Positions 12,958 through 22,880 of a stretch of 64,000 nt of DNA are shown here, piece after piece. How positions within the stretch are numbered: position 1 is the first letter of the stretch; each line of letters begins with the position of its first letter. The notes under the pieces were generated by a model. The model was not told the origin of the DNA and made no database searches. It saw only the letters and a list, made by a program, of their open reading frames with translations. Made by a program: the position numbers and the translations under genes. Source of the DNA: Bradyrhizobium cytisi (GTDB taxonomy: Bacteria > Pseudomonadota > Alphaproteobacteria > Rhizobiales > Xanthobacteraceae); assembly GCF_008123515.1 (NCBI RefSeq), contig NZ_VSSR01000021.1, positions 310,001 to 374,000 of the forward strand, read 5' to 3'.

Positions 12958-13075
12958 GTCATTGCGAGGAGCCCTTGCGACGAAATTGCGAAGCAATTTT
13001 GCGCTGGTGCGACGAAGCAATCCAGTCTGCCTCCATGGAAGGATTCTGGATTGCTTCGCTGCGCTTGCAATGACG
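12958..13075. repeat. Palindromic intergenic repeat, family B (CGTCATTGC...GCAATGACG)
   Basis: Ends CGTCATTGCGAG (12958-) and CTTGCAATGACG (-13075) are inverted. Inside, GAAGCAATCCAG pairs with CTGGATTGCTTC. A shorter, nearly perfect member is at 51179-51259. It lies between icd and the DUF3455 gene, both on the minus strand. Confidence 0.8.
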
Positions 13076-13089
13076 GTGTGGTTGGCAGC

Positions 13090-14304
13090 TTACGCCGCCA
13101 GCGCCTTCCCGAGGTTCTCCGCGACCTTGTCGAGGAAGCCGGTGGTCGAGAGCCAGCGCTGGTCGGCACCGACCAGGAGCGCGAGGTCCTTGGTCATGTA
13201 GCCTTCCTCGACGGTGTCGACGCAGACCTTCTCCAAGGTGTTCGCGAACTTGGCGAGCTCGGCATTGTTGTCGAGCTTGGCGCGGTGCGACAGGCCGCGG
13301 GTCCAGGCGAAGATCGACGCGATCGAGTTGGTCGAGGTCTCCTTGCCCTTCTGGTGCTCGCGGTAGTGGCGGGTCACCGTGCCGTGGGCGGCTTCGGCTT
13401 CGACCGTCTTGCCATCGGGGGTGAGCAGCACCGAGGTCATCAGGCCGAGCGAGCCGTAGCCCTGCGCGACCGTGTCGGACTGCACGTCGCCGTCGTAGTT
13501 CTTGCAGGCCCAGACATAGCCGCCTGACCATTTCAGCGCCGAGGCGACCATGTCGTCGATCAGGCGGTGCTCGTAGGTCAGGCCCTTGGCCTCGAATTCC
13601 TTTTTGAACTCGCGGTCGTAGATGTCCTGGAAGATGTCCTTGAAGCGGCCGTCATAGACCTTGAGAATCGTGTTCTTGGTCGAGAGGTAGACCGGGTAGT
13701 TGCGCAGCAGGCCGTAGTTCAGCGAGGCGCGGGCGAAGTCGATGATGGAATCGTCGAGATTGTACATCTCCATGGCGACGCCGGCGCCCGGAGCCTTGAA
13801 CACCTCCTTCTCGATCACGGTGCCGTCCTCGCCGACGAACTTCATCGACAGGGTGCCCTTGCCCGGGAACTTGATGTCGGTGGCGCGGTACTGGTCGCCA
13901 TAGGCGTGGCGGCCGATGATGATCGGCTTGGTCCAGCCGGGAACCAGGCGCGGCACGTTCTTGCAGATGATCGGCTCGCGGAAGATCACGCCGCCGAGGA
14001 TGTTGCGGATGGTGCCGTTCGGCGACTTCCACATCTGCTTGAGGTTGAACTCCTTCACCCGGGCCTCGTCCGGGGTGATGGTGGCGCACTTGACGCCGAC
14101 GCCGACCTTCTTGATCGCCTCGGCAGCGTCGATGGTCACCTGATCGTTGGTGTGGTCGCGGTATTCCATGCCCAGGTCGAAATACTGCAGCTCGACATCC
14201 AGGAACGGGGTGATCAGCTTGTCCTTGATGTACTGCCAGATGATCCGGGTCATCTCGTCGCCATCGAGCTCGACGACGGGATTGGATACCTTGATTTTTG
14301 CCAT
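13090..14304 (-). CDS. icd: NADP-dependent isocitrate dehydrogenase (eukaryote-like, homodimeric)
   Basis: Oxidises isocitrate to 2-oxoglutarate and CO2 in the TCA cycle, giving NADPH. 404 residues, subfamily II. It opens [23 protein letters not shown], carries the substrate-loop SPNGTIRN, the metal-site [31 protein letters not shown] and the nucleotide-site [35 protein letters not shown]. This is the usual type in Rhizobiales. It appears to be a single-gene unit. Confidence 0.97.
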   Translation of the reverse strand: MAKIKVSNPVVELDGDEMTRIIWQYIKDKLITPFLDVELQYFDLGMEYRDHTNDQVTIDAAEAIKKVGVGVKCATITPDEARVKEFNLKQMWKSPNGTIRNILGGVIFREPIICKNVPRLVPGWTKPIIIGRHAYGDQYRATDIKFPGKGTLSMKFVGEDGTVIEKEVFKAPGAGVAMEMYNLDDSIIDFARASLNYGLLRNYPVYLSTKNTILKVYDGRFKDIFQDIYDREFKKEFEAKGLTYEHRLIDDMVASALKWSGGYVWACKNYDGDVQSDTVAQGYGSLGLMTSVLLTPDGKTVEAEAAHGTVTRHYREHQKGKETSTNSIASIFAWTRGLSHRAKLDNNAELAKFANTLEKVCVDTVEEGYMTKDLALLVGADQRWLSTTGFLDKVAENLGKALAA

Positions 14305-14603
14305 GATCGGGGAAGCCCTCTTGGGAACGGCGCCGCTGGCGCCGACGTGAATATCCGCCGCCTCTTAGCACCGGACCGCGGCGGGCGAAAGCCAAGTGAT
14401 TATGCAGTTTTAGCTCATCCAGTTTCCACGGATGGGGGGCGAGCCGCCCGCCGCCGGCCGCGGGCGAGCTGAAGTTTCGGGCGAGATTCAAAAGTCGAAT
14501 CCAACCCGTTATTTCCCCTTGAGAATTCTGTCAGGACAGGCAAACGACAGGCGGACGAGGCCGTGCCGGTCGGCGGCCGGCCTTGAATCTATTCCTGAAG
14601 AAC

Positions 14604-14627
14604 GTCTCTCCAAGGCCTTGGAGAGAC
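14604..14627. promoter_or_regulatory. Perfect 24-bp palindrome in front of trmJ
   Basis: GTCTCTCCAAGG followed directly by its own reverse complement, ending 19 bases before the trmJ ATG. The rest of the 14305-14646 spacer between the divergent icd and trmJ genes shows no other clear feature. It could be a dimeric repressor operator or, as RNA, a 12-bp stem next to the ribosome binding site. No T-run follows, so it is not a usual terminator. Confidence 0.6.
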
Positions 14628-14646
14628 AATGTGAAAGCGAAACGAG

Positions 14647-15855
14647 ATGTCGGGCACTGACAAGACCAAGGCGGGCCTCGCCCTCGACGGTCCCATCGTG
14701 ATCCTGGTCGAGCCGCAGCTTGGCGAAAACATCGGCATGGCCGCGCGCGCCATGGGCAATTTCGCGCTGAGCGCTTTACGTATCGTCAACCCCCGCGACG
14801 GCTGGCCCAACATCGCGGCCCAGCGGGCCGCCGCCGGCGCCGACTACATTCTGGAAAAGGTCGAATTGTTCGAGACCGTCGGCGAGGCCGTCGCCGATCT
14901 CGACCTGCTGTTCGCCACGAGCGCGCGTCCCCATGACCAGGCCAAGCCGGTGGTGGGGCCGGAAGCCGCAGCTAGCGAGATCTCGGGGCACGTCGCCACC
15001 GGGGGCAAGGCCGGCATCCTGTTCGGCCGGGAGCGCTGGGGCCTGACCAACGAGGAGGTCGGGCTCGCCAACCGCATCATCACCTTCCCGGTCAATCCGG
15101 GCTTCGCCTCGCTCAACCTCGCCCAGGCCGTGCTGCTGGTCGGCTACGAATGGTTCAAGCGGGCGACATCCGGCGAGCTGCCGCACGCCATGCCGGAGCG
15201 CTCCGAGCGCGCCTCGCAGCACCAGATGCAGGCCTTCTTCGACAACCTCATCCGCGAGCTCGACCGGGTCGAGTTTTTGCGACCCGCCGAGAAGCGCGAC
15301 ACCATGCTGGTCAATTTGCGCAACATCTTCACCCGCATGGAGCCGACCAAGCAGGACATGCACACCCTCCATGGGGTGGTGATGGCGATCGCCGAAGGTC
15401 GCAAGGGTCCAGCCAAGGGCGGCGTGCTCGACGGCGAGCAGGCCACGCGCCTGCGCGCGCTGCTGGCCGAGCACGGGCAAGGCGGCGGCGTTCCCGACAG
15501 CGGCTCGACGGTGCGCGGCCTCGCGCGCCTGCTCCGCCGCAACCCGACCGATGCCGAGCGCCTGCTCTGGCAGGCCCTGACCCGCGATCGCCGCTTCGCC
15601 GGAGGGTTCAAGCGCCAGACCCCGGTCGGCCGCCACATCCCGGACTTCGTCTCGTTCCCGCACCGGATCGCGATCGAGCTGGTCAACCCGGGCGAAGGCG
15701 AGACCATCGCGGCGGATCGCGCCTCGCGGCGGGCGTGGCTGGAGGCGCGCGATTATCGCGTGCTGGAGATCCGGGCCGCTGATGTGGAGCGGGATCTCGA
15801 GGCGGAGCTGGTGCGGCTCGAGAGCATGATCGCTGAAGGATCGAGCGCCTCGTAG
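14647..15855 (+). CDS. trmJ: tRNA 2'-O-methyltransferase TrmJ fused to a DUF559-like domain
   Basis: 402 residues. Residues about 15-265 are a SPOUT methyltransferase of the TrmJ type (VILVEPQLGENIGMAARAMGNF; GILFGRERWGLTNEEV; NPGFASLNLAQAVLL), which 2'-O-methylates position 32 of tRNAs using SAM. After a linker, residues about 285-392 resemble DUF559, a PD-(D/E)xK/Vsr-like nuclease fold (LARLLRRNPTDAERLLWQAL; VGRHIPDFVSFPHRIAIEL; YRVLEIRAADVERDLE). Where active family members have a DGGQH-like segment after the IE, this one has VNPGEGE, so nuclease activity is doubtful. GAAACGAG precedes the ATG. Confidence 0.85.
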   Translation: MSGTDKTKAGLALDGPIVILVEPQLGENIGMAARAMGNFALSALRIVNPRDGWPNIAAQRAAAGADYILEKVELFETVGEAVADLDLLFATSARPHDQAKPVVGPEAAASEISGHVATGGKAGILFGRERWGLTNEEVGLANRIITFPVNPGFASLNLAQAVLLVGYEWFKRATSGELPHAMPERSERASQHQMQAFFDNLIRELDRVEFLRPAEKRDTMLVNLRNIFTRMEPTKQDMHTLHGVVMAIAEGRKGPAKGGVLDGEQATRLRALLAEHGQGGGVPDSGSTVRGLARLLRRNPTDAERLLWQALTRDRRFAGGFKRQTPVGRHIPDFVSFPHRIAIELVNPGEGETIAADRASRRAWLEARDYRVLEIRAADVERDLEAELVRLESMIAEGSSAS

Positions 15856-15884
15856 GTGGTAGCCTAGGCTTTGTCCGCTCTACC

Positions 15885-16118
15885 CCCCTCGGGAGGCAGG
15901 GCTATCGCATATGAAGAAAAACGTGGCTGGAAACTCGCCTGCGGCCATCCTTCGAGACGCCCGCCTGCGGCGGGCCCTCAGGATGAGGTCGCGTTTTGCG
16001 GCGCGATATCTGACCCTCATGGTGAGGAGCCCGCCAAAGCGGGCGTCTCGAACCATGCAGGCCGAGCTCGTGCGGCAGCCTCCCGCTGTCATATGCGATA
16101 GCTTTGCCTCGGAAGGGG
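15885..16118. mobile_element. 234-bp MITE-like element with 30-bp terminal inverted repeats
   Basis: The left end (15885-15914, reading CCCCTCGGGAGGCAGGGC then TATCGCATATGA) and the right end (16089-16118) are inverted copies, matching at 25 of 30 bases and perfectly over the innermost 13 (CTATCGCATATGA). Inside is a second nested palindrome: TTCGAGACGCCCGCCTGCGGCGG against CCCGCCAAAGCGGGCGTCTCGAA. No transposase is encoded. It fills the gap between trmJ and the next small gene; the rest of this gap shows nothing clear. Confidence 0.65.
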
Positions 16119-16292
16119 AGAGGGACGACTTGCATTGCAGGGCCTGCGAGAGATCAACAACTGACATGAATGCGGTTACGGTTGCTTAACTGACAAAGCT
16201 CTTCGAGTTGTATTCGCGCTCGACAATTATTATTGATTGTCCGTTGGGCAGCTGATTTGTCTCTCGTATGCCTCCGCACGCTAGGTCCAAGG

Positions 16293-16619
16293 ATGCCGAA
16301 AACACGCATCATGTACATCGAGGATAAATCTAGTTCGCTGAATGGACTGGCACGGATCGGCCGCGTCACATTCTCGAAGACGGGCAAGTCTATCAGCTAT
16401 GGAGGACGCACTTTCCAAAGCCTGAAAGGTAGCGGCTTCAAGGCAAACTACTTTGACGTTGAAACCGGAGAGAGGTTTTGGATTTCAGGTCCGCGAAAAG
16501 ACGGCAAGGATCGCCTCGATCCTGAAAGCTCCGCGCCAATCGAAATCGACCCCGACGTTGCCGAAGAATACTGGCGCCAAATCAGGGGAGAGCGATTTCA
16601 CCACGCCGCCGAGAATTAG
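16293..16619 (+). CDS. Conserved small protein of unknown function
   Basis: 108 residues from the ATG at 16293 (MPKTRIMYIEDKSSSLNGLARIG); an in-frame ATG at 16311 (MYIEDKSS) is an alternative. The core RIGRVTFSKTGKSISYGGRTFQ, GFKANYFDVETGERFWISGPRKDGKDRL and VEEYWRQIR-like end (VAEEYWRQIRGE) belongs to a family of about 100 residues found widely and, from memory, sometimes misnamed as a DXP synthase; it has no such domain. The stop abuts the start of the next gene, so the two are probably co-translated. Confidence 0.75.
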   Translation: MPKTRIMYIEDKSSSLNGLARIGRVTFSKTGKSISYGGRTFQSLKGSGFKANYFDVETGERFWISGPRKDGKDRLDPESSAPIEIDPDVAEEYWRQIRGERFHHAAEN

Positions 16620-16910
16620 ATGAGCTATGCGTCAAGGGTCATTCTCCAACTGCCAATATCGAACGAAGACCTATTGGATGCCTTCGTCGAGCAGTGCCTT
16701 TGCGACAACGTCGCTCTTATCGCAGTCGCTGGAGAAGGCGCGGCGCGGATAGAGAACATCATCGATGAACTCGTGGTAGGCGACGGGTCGGATGACACGC
16801 GCTTTGTTACGACCACCTCTCACGCGAATGAGACGGTGGAAGAGGTTTTGGAGTTCGCCGGTTGCTGGCCTGACGAGCGAAACCAGCCCGTTCAAATAGT
16901 AAGTTTATAG
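16620..16910 (+). CDS. Hypothetical protein coupled to the preceding small gene
   Basis: 96 residues. The ATG follows the TAG stop of the previous gene with no gap, strong evidence for translational coupling. Acidic, with alternating beta-like stretches (SRVILQLPISNEDLLDAFVEQCL; NVALIAVAGEGAARIENIIDEL) and a Gly-Asp loop VVGDGSDDTRFVTTT. No known domain recognised. The pair may act as a small two-protein unit. Confidence 0.7.
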   Translation: MSYASRVILQLPISNEDLLDAFVEQCLCDNVALIAVAGEGAARIENIIDELVVGDGSDDTRFVTTTSHANETVEEVLEFAGCWPDERNQPVQIVSL

Positions 16911-16914
16911 CCTT

Positions 16915-17010
16915 GTAGGGTGGGCAAAGCGAAGCGTGCCCACCAATCCTCGACCGATCAACCGAGGCAGAAATGGTGGGCACGGCGCTTTGCGCCTTTG
17001 CCCACCCTAC
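16915..17010. repeat. Palindromic intergenic repeat, family A, second copy
   Basis: Perfect 15-base inverted ends GTAGGGTGGGCAAAG (16915-16929) and CTTTGCCCACCCTAC (16996-17010), with internal GTGCCCACC / GGTGGGCAC. It is the same family as 4552-4644 and again lies between convergent genes, ending 5 bases from the tetR stop codon. Confidence 0.88.
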
Positions 17011-17015
17011 GAAGA

Positions 17016-17678
17016 TCACACCGCCTCTAACTGATCCGCCGCGCGCTTCTTCTTCGGTTTCGACTGGCCGAGCAGGGGGCCGGCAGTCAGCGCTGCCGTG
17101 TCGGCGACGCCGGGATCGCGCGAGATCATCGCTGCGACAATGGCGCCATCGATCAAGAGCCCGAGCTGATGCGCCAGCACGGCTGGCTCGCTCGAGCCGA
17201 GCTCGCCGGCGAGCTTCTCGATATGGCCGAGCACGATCTTCTTGTGCTTCATCGCGATGTTGCGGAATTGCTTGGCGTCCTTGTCGTGCTCGCCGACGGC
17301 GTTGATGAAGGGGCAGCCGTAGAAGCGCTCTTCCGCGAACCAGCTCTTCAGCGCCGGGAAGATGCGCGTCAGTTTCGCCCGCGCGTCGCCGCCGCCTTCT
17401 TCCATGGCGCCGATGAACCATTCGCGCCACTGCTTGCCTTCGCTCTCCAGCACCGCGTTGACGAGATTGGTTTTCGAGCCGAATAGCTTGTAGAGCGTGG
17501 TCTTCGCCGTGCCGGCTTCCTCGATGATCGCATCGATGCCGGTGGCGTTGATTCCGTTCTTGCAGAACAGATGCGTCGCGGCGCTGAGCAGCCGCCCGCG
17601 CGCTGATTCGTCTTCGCCCGCGCCGGCGTGAGGCGAGGTCTTCTTCGAGGACGTCTTGTTGAGTAAGGACTTGGCCAT
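17016..17678 (-). CDS. TetR/AcrR family transcriptional regulator
   Basis: 220 residues. The N-terminal helix-turn-helix is at about 25-75 (RGRLLSAATHLFCKNGINATGIDAIIEEAGTAKTTLYKLFGSKTNLVNAVL). The C-terminal ligand domain includes RFYGCPFINAVGEHDKDAKQFRN, as in regulators near oxidative-stress genes. It ends in a basic tail (SKPKKKRAADQLEAV). It is divergent from the osmC gene, whose promoter lies in the shared 243-base spacer, so it probably represses that operon and itself. The ligand is unknown. Confidence 0.9.
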   Translation of the reverse strand: MAKSLLNKTSSKKTSPHAGAGEDESARGRLLSAATHLFCKNGINATGIDAIIEEAGTAKTTLYKLFGSKTNLVNAVLESEGKQWREWFIGAMEEGGGDARAKLTRIFPALKSWFAEERFYGCPFINAVGEHDKDAKQFRNIAMKHKKIVLGHIEKLAGELGSSEPAVLAHQLGLLIDGAIVAAMISRDPGVADTAALTAGPLLGQSKPKKKRAADQLEAV

Positions 17679-17853
17679 GAGTCCAAACTTACCTGCAGCG
17701 ACGCCGCGTCAGCAAGGCGCATCTGTTCCGCGCTGAAAAGATTCGCACGGGAAAGCTCATCTGCATCGCCTTTAAGCAAAGGGCGGCTGATCAATCCACG
17801 GGCAGCGTCGGCTAAGCGGCTCCAATGCTTCGCGTTTCGGTTTGGCCCAGCTG

Positions 17854-17868
17854 TGGCACGCTCCGTGC
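17854..17868 (+). promoter_or_regulatory. Possible sigma-54 promoter before osmC
   Basis: TGGCAC-GCTCC-GTGC fits the -24/-12 pattern TGGCAC-N5-TTGC with one mismatch; the invariant GG and GC are present. It points at the osmC operon, whose start codon is 54 bases further on. No palindrome like those in the cyn region is seen upstream, so the match may be chance. Confidence 0.4.
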
Positions 17869-17921
17869 AAGGAAACAGACCGTTCGGTATCCTGCCGATT
17901 TCCACTTCTGCCAGGGAGAAG

Positions 17922-18467
17922 ATGATGACTGCCGTCGTTCAGAAGACAGTGCTGACGGGGTGCCTCGCGCCCATCGACAAGAATGGCCTCGAGCAATTGA
18001 TTGCGAGCGGCAAGGCCAATCCAAAGGTCGTCAAGACCTTGAAGTGCAAGACGGTCGCGGAAGGAAAATTCCGCCACGCCAACTATATCCGCAATCTGCC
18101 GCCCTATATCGTCGACGAGCCGCCGGGCCTTTTGGGTGACGACACCGCGCCCAATCCGTCGGAAGCCTCGCTCGCCGCGCTCGGCTCCTGCCTCGCTGTC
18201 GGCCTGCACGCCAATGCCGTGCATCGTGGCTGGATCGTCAACAAGCTCGAGCTCGAGCTCGAGGGCGACCTCAATATCACCGCAGTGTGGGGCACCGGCG
18301 ATGTCTCCGACAAGCCAGTCGGCTTCACTGATGTCCGCGTCAAGGTCGACATGGAGTGCGAGGGCATCGCGCAGGAGGAGATCAACGCCCTGGTGGCCCA
18401 TGTGAAGCAATGGTCCCCGGTCGCCAACACCTTCACCCGCCCGGTCAATCTCGAGGTCGGTCTTTAG
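17922..18467 (+). CDS. OsmC family protein
   Basis: 181 residues. OsmC/Ohr proteins are dimeric thiol peroxidases or related proteins. The family core is visible: PNPSEASLAALGSCLAVGLHANAVHRGW with the first conserved cysteine, then the EGDL strand and DVRVKVDMECEGI with a second cysteine, and a C-terminal VKQWSPVANTFTRPVNLEV. The AGGGAGAAG ribosome binding site precedes two ATG codons (17922, 17925). It heads an operon with an acyl-CoA dehydrogenase-like enzyme and a rhodanese, a combination that suggests sulfur or peroxide chemistry. Confidence 0.88.
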   Translation: MMTAVVQKTVLTGCLAPIDKNGLEQLIASGKANPKVVKTLKCKTVAEGKFRHANYIRNLPPYIVDEPPGLLGDDTAPNPSEASLAALGSCLAVGLHANAVHRGWIVNKLELELEGDLNITAVWGTGDVSDKPVGFTDVRVKVDMECEGIAQEEINALVAHVKQWSPVANTFTRPVNLEVGL

Positions 18468-18503
18468 CTGACGGCAACAGGACATCAGGTGCGGGAGACG
18501 ATC

Positions 18504-19637
18504 ATGGGTTCACTGGCACTATCGCGGGTCGAAGCTTCAGATCAGCCCGCACCGTCCATTGCGGGAGAGGTGGCGCGGATTGCGCGGGAGCAGCTCGCCC
18601 CGCTCGCCATGGGTATCGACGACGGTTCGGTCTATCCGGCCGACGTGATGCGCAAATTCGGCGAGGTCGGCGCGTGGGGCAGTCACATGCCCCCCGAGGG
18701 ACCTGCGGACTTGCGCTGCGCGATCCAGGCGATGGCGGCGATCGGCGAGGTCTGCGGTGCCACGGCGTTCATGGCCTGGTGCCAGAACACGCTGGTCTGG
18801 TACGCCGGCAACTCGACCAATCTGAAGCTGGCAAAACGTTTTGGCGACGGCTTCTCCACCGGCCGCGTGCTCGGCGGCACCGGACTGTCCAATCCGATGA
18901 AGAGCTTTTTCGGCATCGAGAGATTGAAGCTGAAAGGGCGCAAGGTCGATGGCGGCTATATCGTGCGCGGCGCGCTGCCTTGGGTCTCCAATCTCGGCCC
19001 CGATCATTATTTCGGGACCATCTTCGAGCGCGAGGGCGAGCCGGGCATCGCAAGTGGCGAGCCGGGCCAGGTGATGTTTTTGGCGGACTGCTCCGATCCT
19101 GCGATCACGCTGACGCCGTGCAAGCCGTTTCTCGCGATGGACGGCACCGGCACCTATGGCGTGCAGTTCCGCGACGTCTTCGTGCCGGACGAGCTGATCC
19201 TCGCCGATCCCGCCGCGCCTTTCGTGAAGAAGATCCGCGCCGGCTTCATTTTGCTCCAGGCCGGCATGGCGCTCGGCCTCATCAGGGACTGCATCAAGAT
19301 CATGGACGAGGTCGGTGGCCCGCTCGGCCACATCAACCGCTATCTGCCGCAACAGCCGGTGCAGTTCGGCGAGCTCGCCGCCGAGCTCGAGGCGGAGACC
19401 ATGGCGCTGGCGCGCGATCCCTACAACGAGGAGGAGACCTACTGGCGCAAGGTGATCGCGCTGCGCTTGCGCGCGGGCGACGCCAGTGTCGCGGCTGCGC
19501 ATGCCGCGATGCTGCATTGTGGCGCGCGCGGCTACCTCAAGAGCCACCGCGCGCAGCGGCGCCTGCGCGAGGCCTATTTCGTCGCGATCGTCACGCCTGC
19601 CACCAAGCAGCTGCGCAAGATGCTCGCCGATTCCTGA
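18504..19637 (+). CDS. Acyl-CoA dehydrogenase-like flavoprotein
   Basis: 377 residues from the ATG at 18504 (preceded by GGGAGACG); an upstream GTG at 18489 is less likely. The fold is that of acyl-CoA dehydrogenases: helical N-terminal domain with AAIGEVCGATAFMAWCQN, a central beta domain LGGTGLSNPMKSFFGIERLKLKGRKVDGGYIVRGALPWVSNL, and a C-terminal helical domain (RAGFILLQAGMALGLIRDCI; HCGARGYLKSHRAQRRLREAYF). It resembles monooxygenase-type relatives as much as true dehydrogenases, so the substrate is open. It lies 36 bases after osmC in the same operon. Confidence 0.85.
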   Translation: MGSLALSRVEASDQPAPSIAGEVARIAREQLAPLAMGIDDGSVYPADVMRKFGEVGAWGSHMPPEGPADLRCAIQAMAAIGEVCGATAFMAWCQNTLVWYAGNSTNLKLAKRFGDGFSTGRVLGGTGLSNPMKSFFGIERLKLKGRKVDGGYIVRGALPWVSNLGPDHYFGTIFEREGEPGIASGEPGQVMFLADCSDPAITLTPCKPFLAMDGTGTYGVQFRDVFVPDELILADPAAPFVKKIRAGFILLQAGMALGLIRDCIKIMDEVGGPLGHINRYLPQQPVQFGELAAELEAETMALARDPYNEEETYWRKVIALRLRAGDASVAAAHAAMLHCGARGYLKSHRAQRRLREAYFVAIVTPATKQLRKMLADS

Positions 19638-19687
19638 GTCTCACGAGTCCACCCCCACGTCCACTGAACCTCAACGGAGAGGCTACC

Positions 19688-20566
19688 ATGACTGACGTTC
19701 TGATGAGTGCCGTCGAACTTGCCGATCTCTTGAAGCTAGAGCCGTGTGTCATCGTCGACACGCGCAATCCCGACGCCTATGCCGCCGGGCATCTTCCCAA
19801 CGCCGTCAATGTACATGAGATCTTCACGTTTCTTGCGACCTCGACCCCTGAAGGCATGGCCGAGCTGAAGACGAAATTCGCCGACGCCTTCGGAGCTGCC
19901 GGTTTGTCCGGCAAAGAGACGGCGGTCATCTACGAGCAGTCGATGAACTCCGGCTTCGGCCAGTCCTGTCGCGGCTATTATCTTCTCACCATGCTCGGCT
20001 ATCCCAAAGTGAAGGTGCTGCATGGCGGCTTCGACGCGTGGTCGGCCGCGGGCTTCCCGGTGACGAAGGATGTGCCGACGCCGGCGAAAGCCTCGTTCTC
20101 GATCGTACCGGAAGCCGGCGAGATCCTGATCGACGCGAAGACCATGCTTGGCGCCGTCGGGAAGCCCGGCATCGCCATCCTGGACGTGCGTGACGTCGAC
20201 GAGTGGATCGGCGACAGCTCCTCGCCCTACGGCAAGGATTTCTGCCCGCGCAAGGGCCGCATTCCCGGCGCTGTCTGGCTGGAATGGTACCGCATGATGA
20301 AGCCGACCGCCGAGGGACCGCGCTTCAAGTCCAAGGACGAGATCCTCGCGGAATGCGCCACCGTCGGCATCGCGCAGACGACGCCGGTCTATCTCTATTG
20401 CTTCAAGGGCGCGCGCGCCTCGAACACGTTCCTGGCGCTGAAGAACGCTGGCGTGAAGGACGTACGGATGTATTTCGGCTCCTGGAACGAATGGTCGCGC
20501 GATCCGTCGCTGCCGATCGAGCAGGGCCTGCCGATTGCAGCGGAGGTCACGACCAAGGCGGCGTGA
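19688..20566 (+). CDS. Two-domain sulfurtransferase (rhodanese)
   Basis: 292 residues with two rhodanese repeats. Domain 1 is at about 5-130 (SAVELADLLKLEPCVIVDTRNPDAYAAGHLPNAVNV; VLHGGFDAWSAAGFPV). Domain 2 is at about 145-280 (AILDVRDVDEWIGDSSS; RIPGAVWLEW; VYLYCFKGARASNT). The persulfide-forming cysteine is in the second domain, in CFKGAR. It transfers sulfane sulfur to an acceptor such as cyanide or a thiol. GGAGAGG precedes the start. It is the third gene of the osmC operon; its end faces the sigma-54 regulator across a repeat. Confidence 0.92.
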   Translation: MTDVLMSAVELADLLKLEPCVIVDTRNPDAYAAGHLPNAVNVHEIFTFLATSTPEGMAELKTKFADAFGAAGLSGKETAVIYEQSMNSGFGQSCRGYYLLTMLGYPKVKVLHGGFDAWSAAGFPVTKDVPTPAKASFSIVPEAGEILIDAKTMLGAVGKPGIAILDVRDVDEWIGDSSSPYGKDFCPRKGRIPGAVWLEWYRMMKPTAEGPRFKSKDEILAECATVGIAQTTPVYLYCFKGARASNTFLALKNAGVKDVRMYFGSWNEWSRDPSLPIEQGLPIAAEVTTKAA

Positions 20567-20591
20567 GCGTGTGCCTGCCGCGCGCTTCTTC

Positions 20592-20746
20592 CCTTCTCCC
20601 CTTGTGGGAGAAGGTGGCGCGAAGCGCCGGATGAGGGGTCTCTTTCCGCGATTCCGATTGGCGTCGGACTCGCGGAGACAGACCCCTCACCCAAGTGAGC
20701 CTGGGTCTGCCAGCGTCGCTGCCCTCTCCCACAAGGGGCGAGGGCG
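20592..20746. repeat. Palindromic intergenic repeat (CTCCC-ACAAGGGG type)
   Basis: CCTTCTCCCCTTGTGGGAG at the left is mirrored by CCCTCTCCCACAAGGGGCG at the right, with GATGAGGGGTCT / AGACCCCTCACC inside. It lies between the convergent rhodanese and sigma-54 regulator genes and could end transcription from both sides. Another partial TTTCTCCCATAAGGAGAGG follows at about 20778. Confidence 0.75.
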
Positions 20747-20835
20747 CATCAACGTGCATCTCCACACTCAGTACCGTTTCTCCCATAAGGAGAGGTGAAC
20801 CTCGACGCATCGTCCGGCTCCAGTCTCACCATTCT

Positions 20836-22770
<1,935 letters not shown>

Positions 22771-22771
22771 T

Positions 22772-22821
22772 ACGAAATCTCGTTATTTGATTACGAGTTT
22801 TCGTATATCACGAGTTTTCGT
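22772..22821. promoter_or_regulatory. Three palindromic activator sites (ACGA-N4-TCGT)
   Basis: ACGAAATCTCGT (22772-22783), ACGAGTTTTCGT (22793-22804) and ACGAGTTTTCGT (22810-22821). Centres are 21 and 17 bases apart. They lie 60-110 bases upstream of the sigma-54 promoter of cynA, where enhancer-binding proteins bind. The first site is 2 bases from the ATG of the divergent regulator, fitting self-repression. Confidence 0.75.
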
Positions 22822-22880
22822 AGTGACCAACCGCGAGCGAAATCCCTGTGTCATCAAGGCGGTGGCCCGAACGATAGCGG

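Noticed and set aside
18356..19687. Upstream extension of the rhodanese frame across the acyl-CoA dehydrogenase-like gene
   Set aside because: It is an off-frame reading of the real osmC and dehydrogenase genes; the rhodanese starts at 19688 with its own ribosome binding site.
20547..20810. Short open frames on both strands between the rhodanese and the sigma-54 regulator
   Set aside because: They lie in the palindromic repeat and read as Ser/Arg/Pro-rich nonsense in both directions.
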